This document shows, in pieces, positions 35,325 through 36,325 of a stretch of 36,325 nucleotides of DNA; position 1 is the first letter of the stretch, and each line of letters starts with the position of its first letter. The stretch lies in NCBI GenBank assembly GCA_025357755.1, contig JANXOP010000310.1, positions 1 through 36,325 on the forward strand, in the 5' to 3' direction. The notes beneath the pieces were generated by a model. The model was not told the DNA's origin and searched no databases. It was given only the letters and a program-made list of their open reading frames with translations. This DNA is from Kofleriaceae bacterium. Its GTDB lineage: Bacteria; Myxococcota_A; Polyangia; Haliangiales; Haliangiaceae. A program made the translations under genes and the position numbers.

Positions 35325-36149
35325 ATGAAGCGACTGGCGTTGATCGCGTGTCTCTTGGCGGGGTGTGGCGCAGCAAAGATGGCCTCGAGCGCGATGCCTT
35401 CGGCGGCGCCTCAAGCCGTCGCGATGACACCACCACCACCCCTCGAGCGCTCGGTGTTCGCGCGCGATCCGAATGGTCAGCTCTCCGAGGAGATGCTGCA
35501 GAAGATCCTCGCCTCACCGATCGAGCTCGATCTGCCCTCGCGTGTCGGTGTGTTGCCGATCGTCACCGCCACCGATTGGCGTGGACCGAGCCCTGACTTC
35601 GAGCGCGTGCCCGCGGGTCAGGCCCAGCTCGTGCGCACGCTTCGCAAGGACGCCGCGTTCTCGCTCGTCACCGAGATGATGCCAATTCCCTCGGGCGCGC
35701 TCGGCATGGAAGCGCTGCGCGAGGCCGCGGGCCGCTATCGCTTGCGCTACATCGTGCTCTACCGCGAGGTCCTCGCCTCGAAGCATCACGCGAACCCGTG
35801 GGCGATCGGCTACGCGACCGTCGTCGGTGCGCTGTTCCTGCCCGGTCAATCACAGCGGGTCTACGGCTATATCGAAGCGACGATGTTCGACGTCAAGACC
35901 GGCCTCCTGATGTTCACGACCCGACGCGCGATCACGGCCGAGCAACACGAGAACGAGTGGGGCACCGACGAGAAGCTCGAGCAACTCGCGGCGAACACGG
36001 TCTCGAGGTTCGCACCGGACCTCGGCACCGACTTCCTGGTCGACGTGCGCCGGTTCGCGAATGCGGCGGTCGCCGAGAACACCAAGCACGGCCGCTCTCC
36101 CGACGAGCTCGTCGCGGTGCCACCGATGTCACCGAAGCTCGCCAACTAA
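35325..36149 (+). CDS. Hypothetical lipoprotein
   Basis: 274 residues. The signal MKRLALIACLLAGCG has lipobox LAGC. A Pro/Ala linker (about 16-45) leads to an alpha/beta domain: RVGVLPIVTATDWRG, FSLVTEMMPIP, LREAAGRYRLRYIVLYREVL, then GYIEATMFDVKTGLLMFTTRRAITA. The pattern VGVLPI...L...L.....RY..R.IVLY....  ....A...D..TG.. resembles periplasmic lipoproteins that assemble at the outer membrane (CsgG/GNA1162-like), but this is only a low-confidence analogy. It follows the uptake cluster by 38 bp and could be its seventh gene or a separate unit. Confidence 0.78.
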   Translation: MKRLALIACLLAGCGAAKMASSAMPSAAPQAVAMTPPPPLERSVFARDPNGQLSEEMLQKILASPIELDLPSRVGVLPIVTATDWRGPSPDFERVPAGQAQLVRTLRKDAAFSLVTEMMPIPSGALGMEALREAAGRYRLRYIVLYREVLASKHHANPWAIGYATVVGALFLPGQSQRVYGYIEATMFDVKTGLLMFTTRRAITAEQHENEWGTDEKLEQLAANTVSRFAPDLGTDFLVDVRRFANAAVAENTKHGRSPDELVAVPPMSPKLAN

Positions 36150-36157
36150 CTAACTAA
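36146..36157 (+). repeat. CTAA tandem repeat giving stops in all three frames
   Basis: CTAA occurs three times. TAA at 36147, 36151 and 36155 falls in three different reading frames, closing the lipoprotein gene and any frameshifted product. Confidence 0.8.
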
Positions 36158-36325
36158 CACGCCGTCGCACATCGACGAAGCACGCCGTCGAGCTGCTACG
36201 GAAACGATCAGCGGATGGATACCAGCGGTCGCGCGATGCGATTGCAAGCGGCGCGACGAACGCTGCGCCGAGCGATTGCAAGCGGCGCGACAACCCTGCC
36301 TCGCGCGCGGCGGGCGTGGCGCGCC
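36150..36325. other. Non-coding window end with short direct repeats
   Basis: No credible gene is seen in these 176 bp. They contain CACGCCGTCG twice (36158-36167 and 36181-36190) and a 20-bp direct repeat described separately. A terminator is not obvious. Confidence 0.5.
36238..36291. repeat. Perfect 20-bp direct repeat with 14-bp spacer
   Basis: GCGATTGCAAGCGGCGCGAC is found at 36238-36257 and again at 36272-36291. The sequence is cut by the window end soon after, so more copies may follow. Confidence 0.85.

Overview
The window is GC-rich chromosomal DNA with dense coding on both strands, many GTG/TTG starts and many start/stop overlaps of the GTGA/ATGA type. It looks like a member of the Myxococcota (delta-proteobacterial predators and relatives, possibly near Haliangium/Kofleriaceae). 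The grounds are three Hanks-type Ser/Thr kinases (one with the HRDVSPSN loop common in myxobacteria, one fused to an nSTAND NTPase), a GspC-type secretion protein, many lipoproteins, PEGA and HEAT proteins, and a TonB/porin cluster. The taxonomic call is inference. No rRNA, tRNA, CRISPR array, transposase or phage gene was seen, and no gap without a gene exceeds about 300 bp.

Layout. 1-3607: a GspC-like type II secretion protein, a convergent bacterial member of the LEG1 family, and the lipid II flippase MurJ. 3631-7506 (minus): an atypical SDR-fold protein with a zinc ribbon, a membrane Ser/Thr kinase with HCD/DWG motifs, and a small membrane protein coupled to the kinase. 7555-11059 (plus): a duplicated DsbA/HCCA-isomerase-fold protein, a polytopic membrane protein and a lipoprotein. 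11073-14000 (plus): a tightly packed set of Ser/Thr kinase, single-domain asparaginase and a PAS histidine kinase with a degenerate ATP-binding region. 13997-14886 (minus): two coupled PaaI-type thioesterases. 14909-21206 (plus): Nudix hydrolase, RsgA GTPase, ABC-F ATPase and a 1019-residue kinase-nSTAND protein with a coiled-coil tail.

21233-24340 (minus): a TPR/PEGA membrane protein, a lipoprotein with two NTF2-like domains and a proline-rich protein. 24341-24544 is a structured non-coding stretch with a 28-bp near-palindrome. 24545-26950 (minus): enoyl-CoA/methylglutaconyl-CoA hydratase, HMG-CoA lyase and a HAD phosphatase; the first two are the last steps of leucine breakdown. 27022-28425: a HEAT-repeat lipoprotein.

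28516-35286 is the most interesting region. It is a run of six co-directional, mostly overlapping genes, all predicted to be exported: a PstS-like substrate-binding protein with a cysteine-rich tail, a small lipoprotein, an OprO/OprP-like porin, a lipoprotein with a DUF2135/YfaP-like domain, a TonB-dependent receptor, and a second lipoprotein. No ABC permease or ATPase accompanies them. It looks like a self-contained cell-envelope capture/uptake module, perhaps for phosphate or another oxyanion; its ligand cannot be read from sequence. Repeated GTAAC elements 11 bp apart lie just upstream. The window ends with another lipoprotein and short direct repeats.
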